DNA from: Burkholderiaceae bacterium
GTDB lineage: Bacteria; Pseudomonadota; Gammaproteobacteria; Burkholderiales; Burkholderiaceae_F
Length of the DNA stretch: 64,000 nt
Assembly: GCA_019236735.1 (NCBI GenBank)
Contig: JAFAIM010000052.1
Span: 49,698-113,697 of the forward strand
Direction of reading: 5' to 3'
Below the pieces are notes generated by a model. The model made no database searches. It was not told where the DNA came from and saw nothing but the letters and a program-made list of their open reading frames with translations. A program made the translations under genes and the position numbers. This document shows positions 32,734 to 41,670 of the stretch, one piece after another (within the stretch, counting starts at the first letter, position 1; each line of letters opens with the position of its first letter).

Positions 32734-33237
32734 TTACTTCAGCTTCGCTTTCAGGTTGTCGAGGCCAGCGGTATAGACACCGCGGACCAACTTCACGGCA
32801 TCGGCGTCCGTAGTGCCCTCCTTGGCCTTGAAGTGTGAACTCCAGGTGACGACGCAACCCGACTTCGAGCCCTTCACCTGAATCGTCGAGACGTAATCGC
32901 TGATCGGCAGCGGGCTGTCGGTGATCCGGTAGGTGTACGAAAAAGCCTTTGGCTGGTAGCGCTCGAGCCGTTCGGTGATCTTGGCTCCGTCCTTGGTGGT
33001 GAGCACCCGCACGGTGCCGCGCGTGTTGCCTTTGCCGGAAACGATCTCGGTGCTCGCAAAAACCGGATGCCACGTGTGCAAGCTGTCGAAGTCCTTGATC
33101 GTTTCCCACGCCTTCTCGGGCGGAACCGACAAGTCGACCTTCTCCTTCACGGAGAGCGCATTCGCAGCGAACGCACCCGCTGCCACCAGCGACATCGCCG
33201 CGCCAACTATCGCGGCTCGAACGAACGATCCCTTCAT
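32734..33237 (-). CDS. Periplasmic SRPBCC-family protein (possibly MxaD-like)
   Basis: 167 residues. A signal peptide (MKGSFVRAAIVGAAMSLVAAGAFAANA) precedes a SRPBCC/polyketide-cyclase fold: SVKEKVDLSVPPEKAWETIKDFDSLHTWHP...RVLTTKDGAKITERLERY...YRITDSPLPISDY. MxaD, the small periplasmic accessory protein of methanol dehydrogenase, has this fold and size, so the assignment fits a serine-cycle methylotroph. The family is broad, however, and no dehydrogenase gene is adjacent. Confidence 0.72.
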   Translation of the reverse strand: MKGSFVRAAIVGAAMSLVAAGAFAANALSVKEKVDLSVPPEKAWETIKDFDSLHTWHPVFASTEIVSGKGNTRGTVRVLTTKDGAKITERLERYQPKAFSYTYRITDSPLPISDYVSTIQVKGSKSGCVVTWSSHFKAKEGTTDADAVKLVRGVYTAGLDNLKAKLK

Positions 33238-33394
33238 CGCAATCTCCTGTTATGGTTCTGGTGTTCGAGGGCCGTGGGTTCGGCGAACCACCGGCCCGAA
33301 AAACTCGCAACCCGTACCTGCGCGTACGGGACCGCGCGTCGCGCGATTGTACGAGTGCGGCGCGAGCTGCGACAGCGTTTCGAGGGATGCGACC

Positions 33395-35659
33395 ATGGTT
33401 GCGCGCCGCCGCTTTCTGCTATCGGCTCTCGGGACTGCGGGAGCCCTGGTCGTGGGCTGGGCGGTCACCCCACCTGCGGGCCGATTGGGGTCGGCTTCGT
33501 CGGGCCGGCCGGTCGCGCTCAACGGCTGGGTGCGAATCGGGTCCGATGGCGTCATCGAGGTGATCGTCCCTCGCAGCGAGATGGGGCAGGGCGTCAGCAC
33601 GGCGCTGCCGATGCTGGTGGCGGAGGAACTCGACGTCGCACTGGCGCAGGTACGCACACTACCAGCGCCCGACGAACCCATGTATGGAAACGTCGCGGTC
33701 TTTCTGCGAACCGATGCCGACCCGCAGTACGGTATTGGCACACGCCTCGAGCAATGGTTCGTCGCCAAGATTGCGCGTGATTTGGGGGTTCAAATCACTG
33801 GGGGCAGCTCCAGCGTGCGCGACTGCTGGGTGCCGATGCGGCAGGCAGGGGCCGCCGCTCGGCACATGATCATCGAGGCGGCTGCGCGGCGCTGGCAGGT
33901 TTCGATGTCGGACTGCTCGACGGCGGATGGGGTCGTGACCGGTCCGGATGGCCGGTCGCTGAGCTACGGCGAGCTCGCACAGGAGGCAGCACGACTCGCG
34001 CCGCCGCCCACGATCGAGCTGAAGCCCTTCGACAAGTTCCGTCTGATCGGTCAGCCGATTTCGCGCAGCGACAGCGCTGCAAAAGTCGGCGGCAGCGCCG
34101 TCTATGGTATCGACGTCCGCCTGCCGGGGATGCTGCACGCGGCCGTGCGCGGCTGCCCCCTTCTCGGTGGCTCGCTGCGCTCGTTCGACCCGGGTCAAGC
34201 GCCGCAGATGCCTGGGGTGAAACGGATCATCGCCTATCCGGGCGACGCCCGCTGCGGGTGCCGTCCCGGAATTGCAGCAGTCGCACGTAGCCACTGGCAG
34301 GCCGAACAAGCGCTGGCGCAGGTTCGGATCGACTGGTCCAGTGGCGCGGGCGCGCCGCCAGAGGGGGCCGATCTGGTACAGGCAATGCGCCGTGGTTTGG
34401 ATGGTCCCGCAGGCTGGGTCTTTGTCGCGAAGGGCGATGCAATGGCGGCGCTTGGGTCGGCTGCTCGCGTGGTCCAAGCCGAGTACGAGGCGCCGTGGCT
34501 CGCTCACGCCACGATCGAACCGATGAACTGCACCGCGCAGCTGGTAGACGGGCGCCTGAAGTTATGGACGCCAACCCAGGCGCCGACGTTCGCGCGATGG
34601 ACCGCCGCCAGGGTCGCCGGCATCCCAGTCAAGAAGATCGATCTGACGATCACGCAGCTGGGCGGTGGCTTCGGGCGGCGCCTCGAAAGCGACTTCATCG
34701 TGCCGGCGGTTCAGCTGGCAGCGCAATTCACCCCCGCTCCGGTCCAGGTGCTGTGGTCGCGCGAGGAGGACTTCACTCACGATTTCTATCGGCCAGCCGC
34801 GGTAGCGCGCTTTCGGGGCGCAATCGACGCTTCCGGGCGGGTATTTGCGTGGGTCAGCCGGACCGCTTCGGACGCCGTCGGAGCGCAGTTTCTGCGCAGA
34901 GCGCTTCCGCTGCCGGATGTGGACACGAAAGACTCGACCGCCGCCGAAGGGCATTTCGACCAAGCGTACGAATTCGATCATCAACACTGCAGTCATGTTC
35001 GCGTCGCATCGCCCGTGCCGATCGGCAATTGGCGTTCGGTCGGCCACTCGCACAACGCCTTTTTCACCGAATCGTTCATCGATGAATTGGCGCACGCGGC
35101 CGGCACCGATGCGCTGCGCTTCCGCCTGGATCTGCTGCAGCGGAGACCGCGTCACCGCGCCGTGCTGCAACTGGCCGGGCAGAAAGCCGGCTGGGAGAAT
35201 CCACTGCCTGCGCACTTGGCGCGCGGAATCGCACTGCACGAGTCGTTCGGCTCAATCGTCGCGCAGGTCGTCGAGATTTCACTGAAGGACGAGGAGCCGG
35301 TTGTGCATCGCGTGGTGTGCGCGATTGATTGCGGCGTCGTGGTGAACCCGAAGATCGTCGAGCAGCAGATCGAGGGCGCCGTGAATTTCGGCCTCGGGGC
35401 TGCGCTTCGCGAGCGCATTACGATCCACCAGGGTCGCATCGAGCAGCGCAACTTTCCGCAGTACCCGCTGCTGCGGATCGGCGATTCGCCGGTGGTCGAG
35501 ACTTACATTGTGCAGAGCGAGCGTCCGCCGACGGGAGTCGGCGAAATTGCCACACCGCCAATTGCGCCCGCCGTCGCGGCCGCGCTGTTCGCGTTAACGG
35601 GCGCGCGGCGCCGCTCGTTGCCGCTGATTGCGGCTACTGGATCTTCGCGTTCTTCTTGA
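33395..35659 (+). CDS. Molybdenum hydroxylase large subunit, IorB/aldehyde-oxidase type
   Basis: 754 residues from ATG 33395 behind GAGGGA. A twin-arginine signal (RRRFLLSALGTAGALVVGW) precedes a xanthine-dehydrogenase-family Moco domain: VPRSEMGQGVSTALPML, GGGFGRRLESDF (about 424) and the catalytic Glu in GVGEIATPP (about 716). It resembles isoquinoline 1-oxidoreductase beta subunits and periplasmic aldehyde dehydrogenases. The [2Fe-2S] alpha subunit that normally neighbours it is absent. Its 3' end overlaps the convergent ppiC gene by 26 bp. Confidence 0.88.
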   Translation: MVARRRFLLSALGTAGALVVGWAVTPPAGRLGSASSGRPVALNGWVRIGSDGVIEVIVPRSEMGQGVSTALPMLVAEELDVALAQVRTLPAPDEPMYGNVAVFLRTDADPQYGIGTRLEQWFVAKIARDLGVQITGGSSSVRDCWVPMRQAGAAARHMIIEAAARRWQVSMSDCSTADGVVTGPDGRSLSYGELAQEAARLAPPPTIELKPFDKFRLIGQPISRSDSAAKVGGSAVYGIDVRLPGMLHAAVRGCPLLGGSLRSFDPGQAPQMPGVKRIIAYPGDARCGCRPGIAAVARSHWQAEQALAQVRIDWSSGAGAPPEGADLVQAMRRGLDGPAGWVFVAKGDAMAALGSAARVVQAEYEAPWLAHATIEPMNCTAQLVDGRLKLWTPTQAPTFARWTAARVAGIPVKKIDLTITQLGGGFGRRLESDFIVPAVQLAAQFTPAPVQVLWSREEDFTHDFYRPAAVARFRGAIDASGRVFAWVSRTASDAVGAQFLRRALPLPDVDTKDSTAAEGHFDQAYEFDHQHCSHVRVASPVPIGNWRSVGHSHNAFFTESFIDELAHAAGTDALRFRLDLLQRRPRHRAVLQLAGQKAGWENPLPAHLARGIALHESFGSIVAQVVEISLKDEEPVVHRVVCAIDCGVVVNPKIVEQQIEGAVNFGLGAALRERITIHQGRIEQRNFPQYPLLRIGDSPVVETYIVQSERPPTGVGEIATPPIAPAVAAALFALTGARRRSLPLIAATGSSRSS

Positions 35660-36452
35660 GCTCGTCCGCGAAAGCCTGGGCTTGGCGGTTCTGGAGCGAT
35701 TCGGTGATCTGACTCTTGACCTGGTCGAGAGGTGGGAACTGCGTCTCGCGCACGTCTTCCAGCAGGATCACGTGATAGCCAAACTGGCTCTGTACCGGCG
35801 TCTCGGTGAATTTGCCCTTCTCGAGCTTCACCATCGCGTCGGAAAACGGCTTGACGTAAGCGCCGGGCCCGGCCCAACCTAGGTCGCCGCCGCGGCTGGC
35901 CGAACCGGAGTCCTTGGATTTCTTCGCCAAGTCGTCGAACTTGGCTCCCTTTTTGAGCTGATCGATGATGTCCTTGGCCTCGTCTTCTTTGTCGACCAGA
36001 ATGTGGCGCGCGTGGTACTCCTTGCCACCTTGCGCGGCCTTCTGCTTATCGTATTCGGCCTGGATCTCCTGATCCGTGATCGGGTGCTTCTTGGCCTCAT
36101 CCCGGAACAGGTTCTGGATGATCGCCGTCTTCCGCACGAAATCCAGCTGGAACTTCACATCGGCGCGGTCCGGAATACCCCGCTTCTGGGCTTCCTGCAG
36201 GAAAACCTCGCGCTCGATCAACTGATCCTTGATGCGATTGCGCAGCTCCGACGTATCGGGCTGGCCGAGCTGCTGGACGAACTGATCGATGGAGGCCTTC
36301 GTGATCGGCTTGCCGTTGACCATGGCGACGTCTTGCGAAGCCGCATTCTGAGGGGCGGCCTTCTTGGCGCCCGCATCTGGCGTGGCGGCGTTTTGCGCCA
36401 ACGCGGCGGCGGCCGCGAACACCGCGACAATGGGCAGAAGAGATCTGGGCAT
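35634..36452 (-). CDS. Parvulin-type peptidyl-prolyl isomerase
   Basis: 272 residues. A signal peptide (LLPIVAVFAAAAALAQ) and an Ala-rich linker precede a SurA/PrsA-like N-terminal chaperone segment (VNGKPITKASIDQFVQQLG) and a PpiC rotamase domain (about 145-240; HARHILVDKEDEA, GGDLGWAGPGAYVKPF, QFGYHVILLED). It probably folds proteins in the periplasm. It heads the minus-strand group ppiC-bolA-yciB in reverse: transcription comes from yciB through bolA. Confidence 0.92.
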   Translation of the reverse strand: MPRSLLPIVAVFAAAAALAQNAATPDAGAKKAAPQNAASQDVAMVNGKPITKASIDQFVQQLGQPDTSELRNRIKDQLIEREVFLQEAQKRGIPDRADVKFQLDFVRKTAIIQNLFRDEAKKHPITDQEIQAEYDKQKAAQGGKEYHARHILVDKEDEAKDIIDQLKKGAKFDDLAKKSKDSGSASRGGDLGWAGPGAYVKPFSDAMVKLEKGKFTETPVQSQFGYHVILLEDVRETQFPPLDQVKSQITESLQNRQAQAFADELKKNAKIQ

Positions 36453-36458
36453 TGGGTG

Positions 36459-36773
36459 CTACTTTCGGGAGGATGGATGGGAACCCGCCGATGCCGCCTC
36501 CTCTGGGCTCAGCAAGGTCATCGCCAGGGCGTGGATCTGTCCAGACATTAGCGAATCCAAAGAAGTATACACGAGGCGGTGCCGCTGCAAGCGCGTCAGA
36601 CCGCGAAAGTGCGCACTGACGAGGCGCAGCCGGTAATGTCCTCCGCCCTGTACCTGCGCCTGCGCGTGGCCGGCGTGTTGAGCACTCTCGTCTTCGATTC
36701 GCAGCTGCTGCGGATCGAGTGATTGCAGCAGTTGCCGGATCCGGTCGATCGTGGCGGTTGTCGATTCAGCCAT
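36459..36773 (-). CDS. BolA-family protein
   Basis: 104 residues: a BolA fold with DESAQHAGHAQAQVQGGGHYRLRLVSAHFRGLTRLQRHRLVYTSL and the conserved His in HALAM. Such proteins partner monothiol glutaredoxins in Fe-S trafficking or act as stress regulators. It overlaps the yciB 3' end by 8 bp and stops 6 bp before ppiC starts. The order yciB-bolA-ppiC is common in Burkholderiales. Confidence 0.92.
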   Translation of the reverse strand: MAESTTATIDRIRQLLQSLDPQQLRIEDESAQHAGHAQAQVQGGGHYRLRLVSAHFRGLTRLQRHRLVYTSLDSLMSGQIHALAMTLLSPEEAASAGSHPSSRK

Positions 36774-37392
36774 TGGCAGATGCGCTCAGGTGGCGCGCAA
36801 CGTACACGCCGGTGAGGATCGAATAGATGAATGTCAAACCGAGCAGGCCGAAGGTCTTGAAGTTCACCCAGGTGTCGGTGCTGAACTCGTAGGCCACCAG
36901 AAGGTTCAGGCAGCCAAGCACGAGAAAGAAGGCCGCCCACGCAATCAGCATCCGATCCCATGCCTGCTTTGGAAGTCGCAGCTCGCTGGAGAAAAGCGCA
37001 CCCAGCAGGTTGCGCCGCCAGATCCACTGTCCGCCCGCAAGCACTGCGGCAAACGCCCAATACAGAAGCGTCGGCTTCCATTTGATGAACCATTCGTTGC
37101 GCAGCCACACGGTGAGGCCGCCGAAGACGATGATCAGCACGGCGCTCAGCCATACCGAGGCCGTGATGGTCGCTCGCCGCAGCAGCAGCCAGCTCACCTG
37201 GATTACCGTGGCAACGATGGCGCAGGCGGTCGCAAGGATGACGGGCACGATGTCGGTCGCCGCCCCGGCCGCGGCGGCAGGCGCGCCCAGCAGCGCTACG
37301 GCCCACGCGTGAGCGGCCTGCGGAGCGGCCTTCGCCAAGCGAAACACGGCGAAGAAGACCACGACTGGCAGCAGATCGAGAATGATCTTCAA
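36766..37392 (-). CDS. yciB: Intracellular septation protein A (YciB/IspZ)
   Basis: 208 residues, very hydrophobic, with five to six membrane helices. The start MKIILDLLPVVVFFAVFRLAK and later FIKWKPTLLYWAFAAVL and WVNFKTFGLLGLTFIYS are family signatures. An internal Ala-rich segment (about 36-44, APAAAAGAA) is probably a small insertion. Inner-membrane protein linked to envelope and division homeostasis. Confidence 0.94.
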   Translation of the reverse strand: MKIILDLLPVVVFFAVFRLAKAAPQAAHAWAVALLGAPAAAAGAATDIVPVILATACAIVATVIQVSWLLLRRATITASVWLSAVLIIVFGGLTVWLRNEWFIKWKPTLLYWAFAAVLAGGQWIWRRNLLGALFSSELRLPKQAWDRMLIAWAAFFLVLGCLNLLVAYEFSTDTWVNFKTFGLLGLTFIYSILTGVYVARHLSASANG

Positions 37393-37436
37393 ATTTCGAT
37401 TTCCTGCAGAAAGTCGGGCATTTTAGAACGGGGACT

Positions 37437-37464
37437 GCGCCTCACAAGGATAAAAATGAGGCGC
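37437..37464. other. 8-bp inverted repeat upstream of yciB and the M16 gene
   Basis: GCGCCTCA (37437-37444) and TGAGGCGC (37457-37464) around a 12-nt AT-rich loop, in the 198-bp divergent spacer. It lies 45 bp upstream of the yciB start and 127 bp before the M16 start, so it may be an operator or leader hairpin. No clear promoter boxes are visible beside it. Confidence 0.4.
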
Positions 37465-37590
37465 CCGAATGGATCGCTTCGCGGATCGCTTTGCCCCAGC
37501 GGCGTGGTTCCGTGCCTCCGTGGCTCCGAGCGATCCGGCACAATCGCGCTTTTGTCGTTTCGGGACGGCCGCTCGCGGCTGGTGTGTGCG

Positions 37591-40311
37591 ATGCGAATCG
37601 ACTCTATTGCCTCGAGATGGTCCATTTGCCTGCTGCTCGGGCTGCAGTTGACGGCGGTCGCTCACGCAGCACCAGCCGCCGGCGTTCGCCAGGGCGATTC
37701 GGTGGAAGGCATCACCGAGTACCGCTTGAACAACGGTCTGCGCGTGTTGCTCTATCCGGATTCGTCCAAACCGACGGTGACGGTGAACGTGACGTACCTG
37801 GTGGGATCGCGGATGGAGAGCTACGGCGAAACCGGCATGGCCCATCTGCTCGAGCACCTGATGTTCAAGGGCTCGACCGGCTTCCCCGATCCGGATCGTG
37901 AGTTCTCGGCGCGCGGCTTCCGCAACAACGCCTCGACCGGCTACGACCGCACCAACTATTTTTCGACCTTTCAGGCGAGCGAAGACAACCTGAACTGGGC
38001 CTTGCGCCGCGAAGCGGACGCGATGGTGCATTCGTTCATCTCGCGCAAGGATCTCGATTCGGAAATGACGGTCGTCCGCAACGAGTACGAAAAGGGCGAG
38101 AACGATCCGATGGATTCGCTCTACAAGCACCTGCTATCGGTGATGTATCAGTGGCACGCCTATGGCAGAGAGCCGATCGGTGCGCGCAGCGACATTGAAA
38201 ACGTGCGAATCGAGAACCTGAAGGCTTTCTACCGGACCTACTACCAGCCCGACAATGCGGTGCTGATCGTCGCTGGCAATTTCGACGTGAACCGCACGTT
38301 GCAGCGGATTGCCGACACGTTCGGGCGCGTTCCGCGACCGACGCGCTCGCTGCCGCCGCAGTGGACCGTGGAGCCGACCCAGGACGGCGAGCATTCGTTG
38401 GCGGTGCGCCGCAAAGGCGACACCCAGATTGTGCTGCTCGGATACCACATCCCGGCCGGACGCAGCATCGACACGGCCGCGCTGGCGGCCGCCGCCGATA
38501 TCCTGGGGCAGACTCCCAACGGGCGACTGCACCACGAGCTGGTCGAGGCCGGGCTGGCAGCGCAGGTGTTCGCCGAACCGATGTTCCTGCACGACCCGGG
38601 CGCCATGATCTTTGGTGCGATCGTCAAACCGGGCGATTCGATCGAACGGGCGCGCGACCGCCTGATCGACGTGGTCGAGCACACATTCGAGCAAACCGCG
38701 CCGACACAAGCTGAGATGGAGCGGATGCGCCGCTCCGAGCAGACCGAGGCCGAGCGTGCACTCGCCGATCCGCAGGCCTTCGGGGTGGCGTTGTCCGAAT
38801 ACATCGCGCAGGGTGACTGGCGCCTGTTCTTCGTGTTGCGCGATGCCACCGAGCGCGTTGCCGCGCCGCGGGTGGCTGACGCGGCGCAGCGCTATTTCCG
38901 TCGCGACAACCGGACCGTCGGGCTCTTCCTGCCCGAAGATAAGCCCGAGCGGGCCGAGATTCCTGCGCCGCTGGCGGTCGAGCAGATGCTGAAGGATTTC
39001 CACCCGCGTGCCGCTGCGGCGGCCGGAGAAAAATTCGATCCGAGTCCGCAGAACATCGATGCGCGTACGCGTCTGCTGCATTCCGACGATCTTCAGATCG
39101 CGTTGCTGCCGAAGAAGACCAAGGGCGAGACCGTCAATGTCGCGATGAATTTCGAATTCGGCGACCGGCAGACGCTCCACGGGGAAGCGATCGTTGCCGA
39201 GCTCACGCGCGCGATGATCGGCCGCGGCACGGCGAAATTGACCCGCCAGGCGATCGACGACGAGCTGACACGCCTGAAGGTGACGGGCGAGCTCACCAAT
39301 TTCCAGGCGAGCCGCGGCACGGTGGCTGATGCGCTGAAGCTGGTTGCTGCAGTGCTGCAAGGGGCGATTTTCCCCGAGGCGGAGTTCGATCAGCTCAAGC
39401 GCGAAGAGCTGACGGATTTGCAGGCCAAGCTGACCGATCCGGGCGAGCGGTCGCGCGACGCGCTTCTCACGCACTTCAACACGTACGCGGTCGGCGACCC
39501 GCGCAGGTACATTCCGCTGGCCGAGCGCATTGAGCTAGTGAAAAACACCTCGGTCGATGACGTGCGGGCCTTTTACGAGCGCTTCTGGGGCACGTCGCGC
39601 GGGCAAATCGCGCTGGTGGGAGATTTTGACGCCGGCGAGATGGAAACGTTGCTGCAGCAGCAGTTCGGGTCCTGGAAATCGAAGGCGCCATACGAGCGCT
39701 TATTGAACGATTTCGTCGACGTGCCGCCCACCCGCATCTTCGTCGACACTCCCGATAAGGAGAACGCCTTGTACCGCGCGCGCATCCCCGTGGAGCTGCG
39801 CGATGACGATCCCGATGCGCCGGCACTTGTCTTGGCAACCCGCATCATCGGTGGCGGCTCGGGCCTGCACAACCGCCTGGTCGATCGTGTTCGCCAGAAG
39901 GAAGGCCTTTCCTACGGAATTGGCGCGGGGCTGGTGTTAAACGGACGCGACCATGCCGCCGCGTGGGGCGTGGGCGCCATCGCCGCGCCGCAGAACGTGA
40001 GCCGTGTCGAACAAGCAGTTCGAGAGGAGATCGAGCGGGTGCGCAAGGACGGATTCACCGCCGATGAGGTCGCGCAGGCCAAGCAGGGTTATCGCGAAGA
40101 ACGAGTGCTTGCGCGTTCGGAGGATGCCTCGCTGGCGGCTGGATGGGTGGGGAACCTGGACTTGCAGCGGACCTACGACTTCGGCCGGCACTTCGACGCC
40201 CAGGTGGAGACGCTGAGTGACGCGCAGTTGCTGGCTGCCGTTCGGAAGTATTTGGACCTTTCGAAAATGACGGTCGTGATCGCAGGCGACGCAAAAAAGG
40301 GGGCTCGTTGA
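37591..40311 (+). CDS. M16-family zinc peptidase, tandem-domain, secreted
   Basis: 906 residues from ATG 37591, with a signal peptide (LLLGLQLTAVAHA). Two tandem M16 domains are present. The first holds the inverted zinc motif HLLEH (about residue 88) and the distant Glu in VVRNEYEKGENDP. The second lacks the motif, as in pitrilysin/PqqL-type enzymes. Probably a periplasmic peptidase. The open frame extends far upstream, but that part is antisense to bolA and yciB. TTGA overlap couples it to the GNAT gene. Confidence 0.9.
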   Translation: MRIDSIASRWSICLLLGLQLTAVAHAAPAAGVRQGDSVEGITEYRLNNGLRVLLYPDSSKPTVTVNVTYLVGSRMESYGETGMAHLLEHLMFKGSTGFPDPDREFSARGFRNNASTGYDRTNYFSTFQASEDNLNWALRREADAMVHSFISRKDLDSEMTVVRNEYEKGENDPMDSLYKHLLSVMYQWHAYGREPIGARSDIENVRIENLKAFYRTYYQPDNAVLIVAGNFDVNRTLQRIADTFGRVPRPTRSLPPQWTVEPTQDGEHSLAVRRKGDTQIVLLGYHIPAGRSIDTAALAAAADILGQTPNGRLHHELVEAGLAAQVFAEPMFLHDPGAMIFGAIVKPGDSIERARDRLIDVVEHTFEQTAPTQAEMERMRRSEQTEAERALADPQAFGVALSEYIAQGDWRLFFVLRDATERVAAPRVADAAQRYFRRDNRTVGLFLPEDKPERAEIPAPLAVEQMLKDFHPRAAAAAGEKFDPSPQNIDARTRLLHSDDLQIALLPKKTKGETVNVAMNFEFGDRQTLHGEAIVAELTRAMIGRGTAKLTRQAIDDELTRLKVTGELTNFQASRGTVADALKLVAAVLQGAIFPEAEFDQLKREELTDLQAKLTDPGERSRDALLTHFNTYAVGDPRRYIPLAERIELVKNTSVDDVRAFYERFWGTSRGQIALVGDFDAGEMETLLQQQFGSWKSKAPYERLLNDFVDVPPTRIFVDTPDKENALYRARIPVELRDDDPDAPALVLATRIIGGGSGLHNRLVDRVRQKEGLSYGIGAGLVLNGRDHAAAWGVGAIAAPQNVSRVEQAVREEIERVRKDGFTADEVAQAKQGYREERVLARSEDASLAAGWVGNLDLQRTYDFGRHFDAQVETLSDAQLLAAVRKYLDLSKMTVVIAGDAKKGAR

Positions 40312-40742
40312 ACGTCCCGGCTCCGGAGGTCGAGGTGCAGGTGGGCTCGTGGGAGGAGTTCGGAGAGGAGGCGCGTCGCATCCGCTTCGAAGTGTTTGTT
40401 GCCGAGCAGCGGGTTCCTGCAGACCTGGAGATCGATTCGATCGACCCGCTCAGTTTGCATGCGCTGGCGCGATGTGCCGGCGCCTTCGTCGGAACCGGCC
40501 GCTTGCTGCCCGACGGCCATATCGGTCGCATGGCGGTGCTGCGCTCGGCCCGCAGCAAGGGGGTCGGCCGCTTGTTGCTACTGAGCCTGATGGCCGCCGC
40601 GCGCGACCGCGGCGACGCGCAGGTCGAGCTGCATTCGCAAGTGCACGCCCGCGGCTTTTATGAATTGTTCGGATTCGAGGTGATCGGCCCGGAATTCGAC
40701 GACGCCGGCATTGCGCACGTGACGATGCGGGCTAGCTTGTGA
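40308..40742 (+). CDS. GNAT-family N-acetyltransferase
   Basis: 144 residues from TTG 40308, overlapping the M16 stop. RIRFEVFVAEQRVPADLEIDSID is a signature of the YjcF/ElaA-like subgroup. The acetyl-CoA-binding loop is RMAVLRSARSKGVGRLLL, followed by FYELFGFEVIGPEF. The substrate is not predictable. Confidence 0.86.
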   Translation: MNVPAPEVEVQVGSWEEFGEEARRIRFEVFVAEQRVPADLEIDSIDPLSLHALARCAGAFVGTGRLLPDGHIGRMAVLRSARSKGVGRLLLLSLMAAARDRGDAQVELHSQVHARGFYELFGFEVIGPEFDDAGIAHVTMRASL

Positions 40743-40785
40743 CCGGAGGAACTCAGCGGCTGACGGTTCAGCCGGGGCTGGGAGT

Positions 40786-41643
40786 TCAGTTTCCCGCCTG
40801 GCGTTGGCCCTTGCCGCGGACGCTCGAGCCGGTGGACGGCCGCGCGGCGCCGTCGATCATGAACTCGAAATTGCGGTCCGAGTGGCTGTCCGGGTTTGCC
40901 GGATCGAACGAGCGCTCGGCGAAGCACGCCAGGCCATCGCGCCGCACCGTCAATATCGTGGTTGCCCGTGTGCCATAGCCGTTGGCGCGGATCTGGATCG
41001 CAGACAACGCCCGCTCCCAATCGCGCGGGATCCCGGTCGAAGGCAGCTCGAGGTCGCCCGCCATTTCACGGTCGGCCATTAAGCGCATCAAATCCTCGAT
41101 GCCGACGCGCTGCGCGACCTGACACGAAAACGCCGTCACTGCGCGCGTGACTTTGGGCCACGGAGTATCGAGAAACGCGTTAGAAAGAGCGTAGATTCCC
41201 GGCGGCAGTGCTCGCACGCCGTCGTCCAGGCGATTGCTAAAGTAGGCAAGCTCCGCGCCGCGGCCAGGCAACGTGCCCGCGAACGGCTCGGCGATGACGA
41301 GGTTGAACCCGTTAAACGATTGGGCGCGCGACGTGCACTCGTCCAGCCACTCGTGCATCGGCTGTGCCGTTTGCAGCGCTGACAGCACCAGCAGCCCACG
41401 CGATGGTGCATGGGGGTTGCGCTCGCTTGGCGAGCGAACATTGGTAAGAACGGCGAAGCGGCCTCGCCGGTTGATGCCGAGCCAGGTGCCGCCCGCCTCC
41501 TCGTCACGACCTGCCAGAAGTGAAACGGCCTGACCCCACCACGAGGCCGGTCGAGTGCGGCGGGAGTAAAACTCATCCCGGTTCGCCGCGACGATCAGCG
41601 GGTATTCGGAGTGGGTTTGCCAGGCGAGCAGGATCAGGCACAT
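40786..41643 (-). CDS. NRDE-family (TANGO2-like) protein
   Basis: 285 residues. It starts MCLILLAW (Cys at position 2, the proposed N-terminal nucleophile) with AANRDEFYSRRT at about residues 19-30, followed by GGTWLGINRRGRFAVLTNVR. The family is conserved to human TANGO2; its biochemical role is not settled. It lies downstream of ygfZ on the same strand with 27 bp between. Confidence 0.9.
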   Translation of the reverse strand: MCLILLAWQTHSEYPLIVAANRDEFYSRRTRPASWWGQAVSLLAGRDEEAGGTWLGINRRGRFAVLTNVRSPSERNPHAPSRGLLVLSALQTAQPMHEWLDECTSRAQSFNGFNLVIAEPFAGTLPGRGAELAYFSNRLDDGVRALPPGIYALSNAFLDTPWPKVTRAVTAFSCQVAQRVGIEDLMRLMADREMAGDLELPSTGIPRDWERALSAIQIRANGYGTRATTILTVRRDGLACFAERSFDPANPDSHSDRNFEFMIDGAARPSTGSSVRGKGQRQAGN

Positions 41644-41670
41644 GGCGGAAGCGAGCCGGCGTCGGGTTGA

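Noticed and set aside
32975..33394. A 140-residue N-terminal extension of the molybdenum hydroxylase
   Set aside because: It is antisense to the SRPBCC gene; a twin-arginine signal and ribosome-binding site mark ATG 33395 as the start.
36751..37590. An 840-bp in-frame extension of the M16 peptidase N terminus
   Set aside because: It is antisense to bolA and yciB and lacks any domain; a signal peptide begins at ATG 37591.
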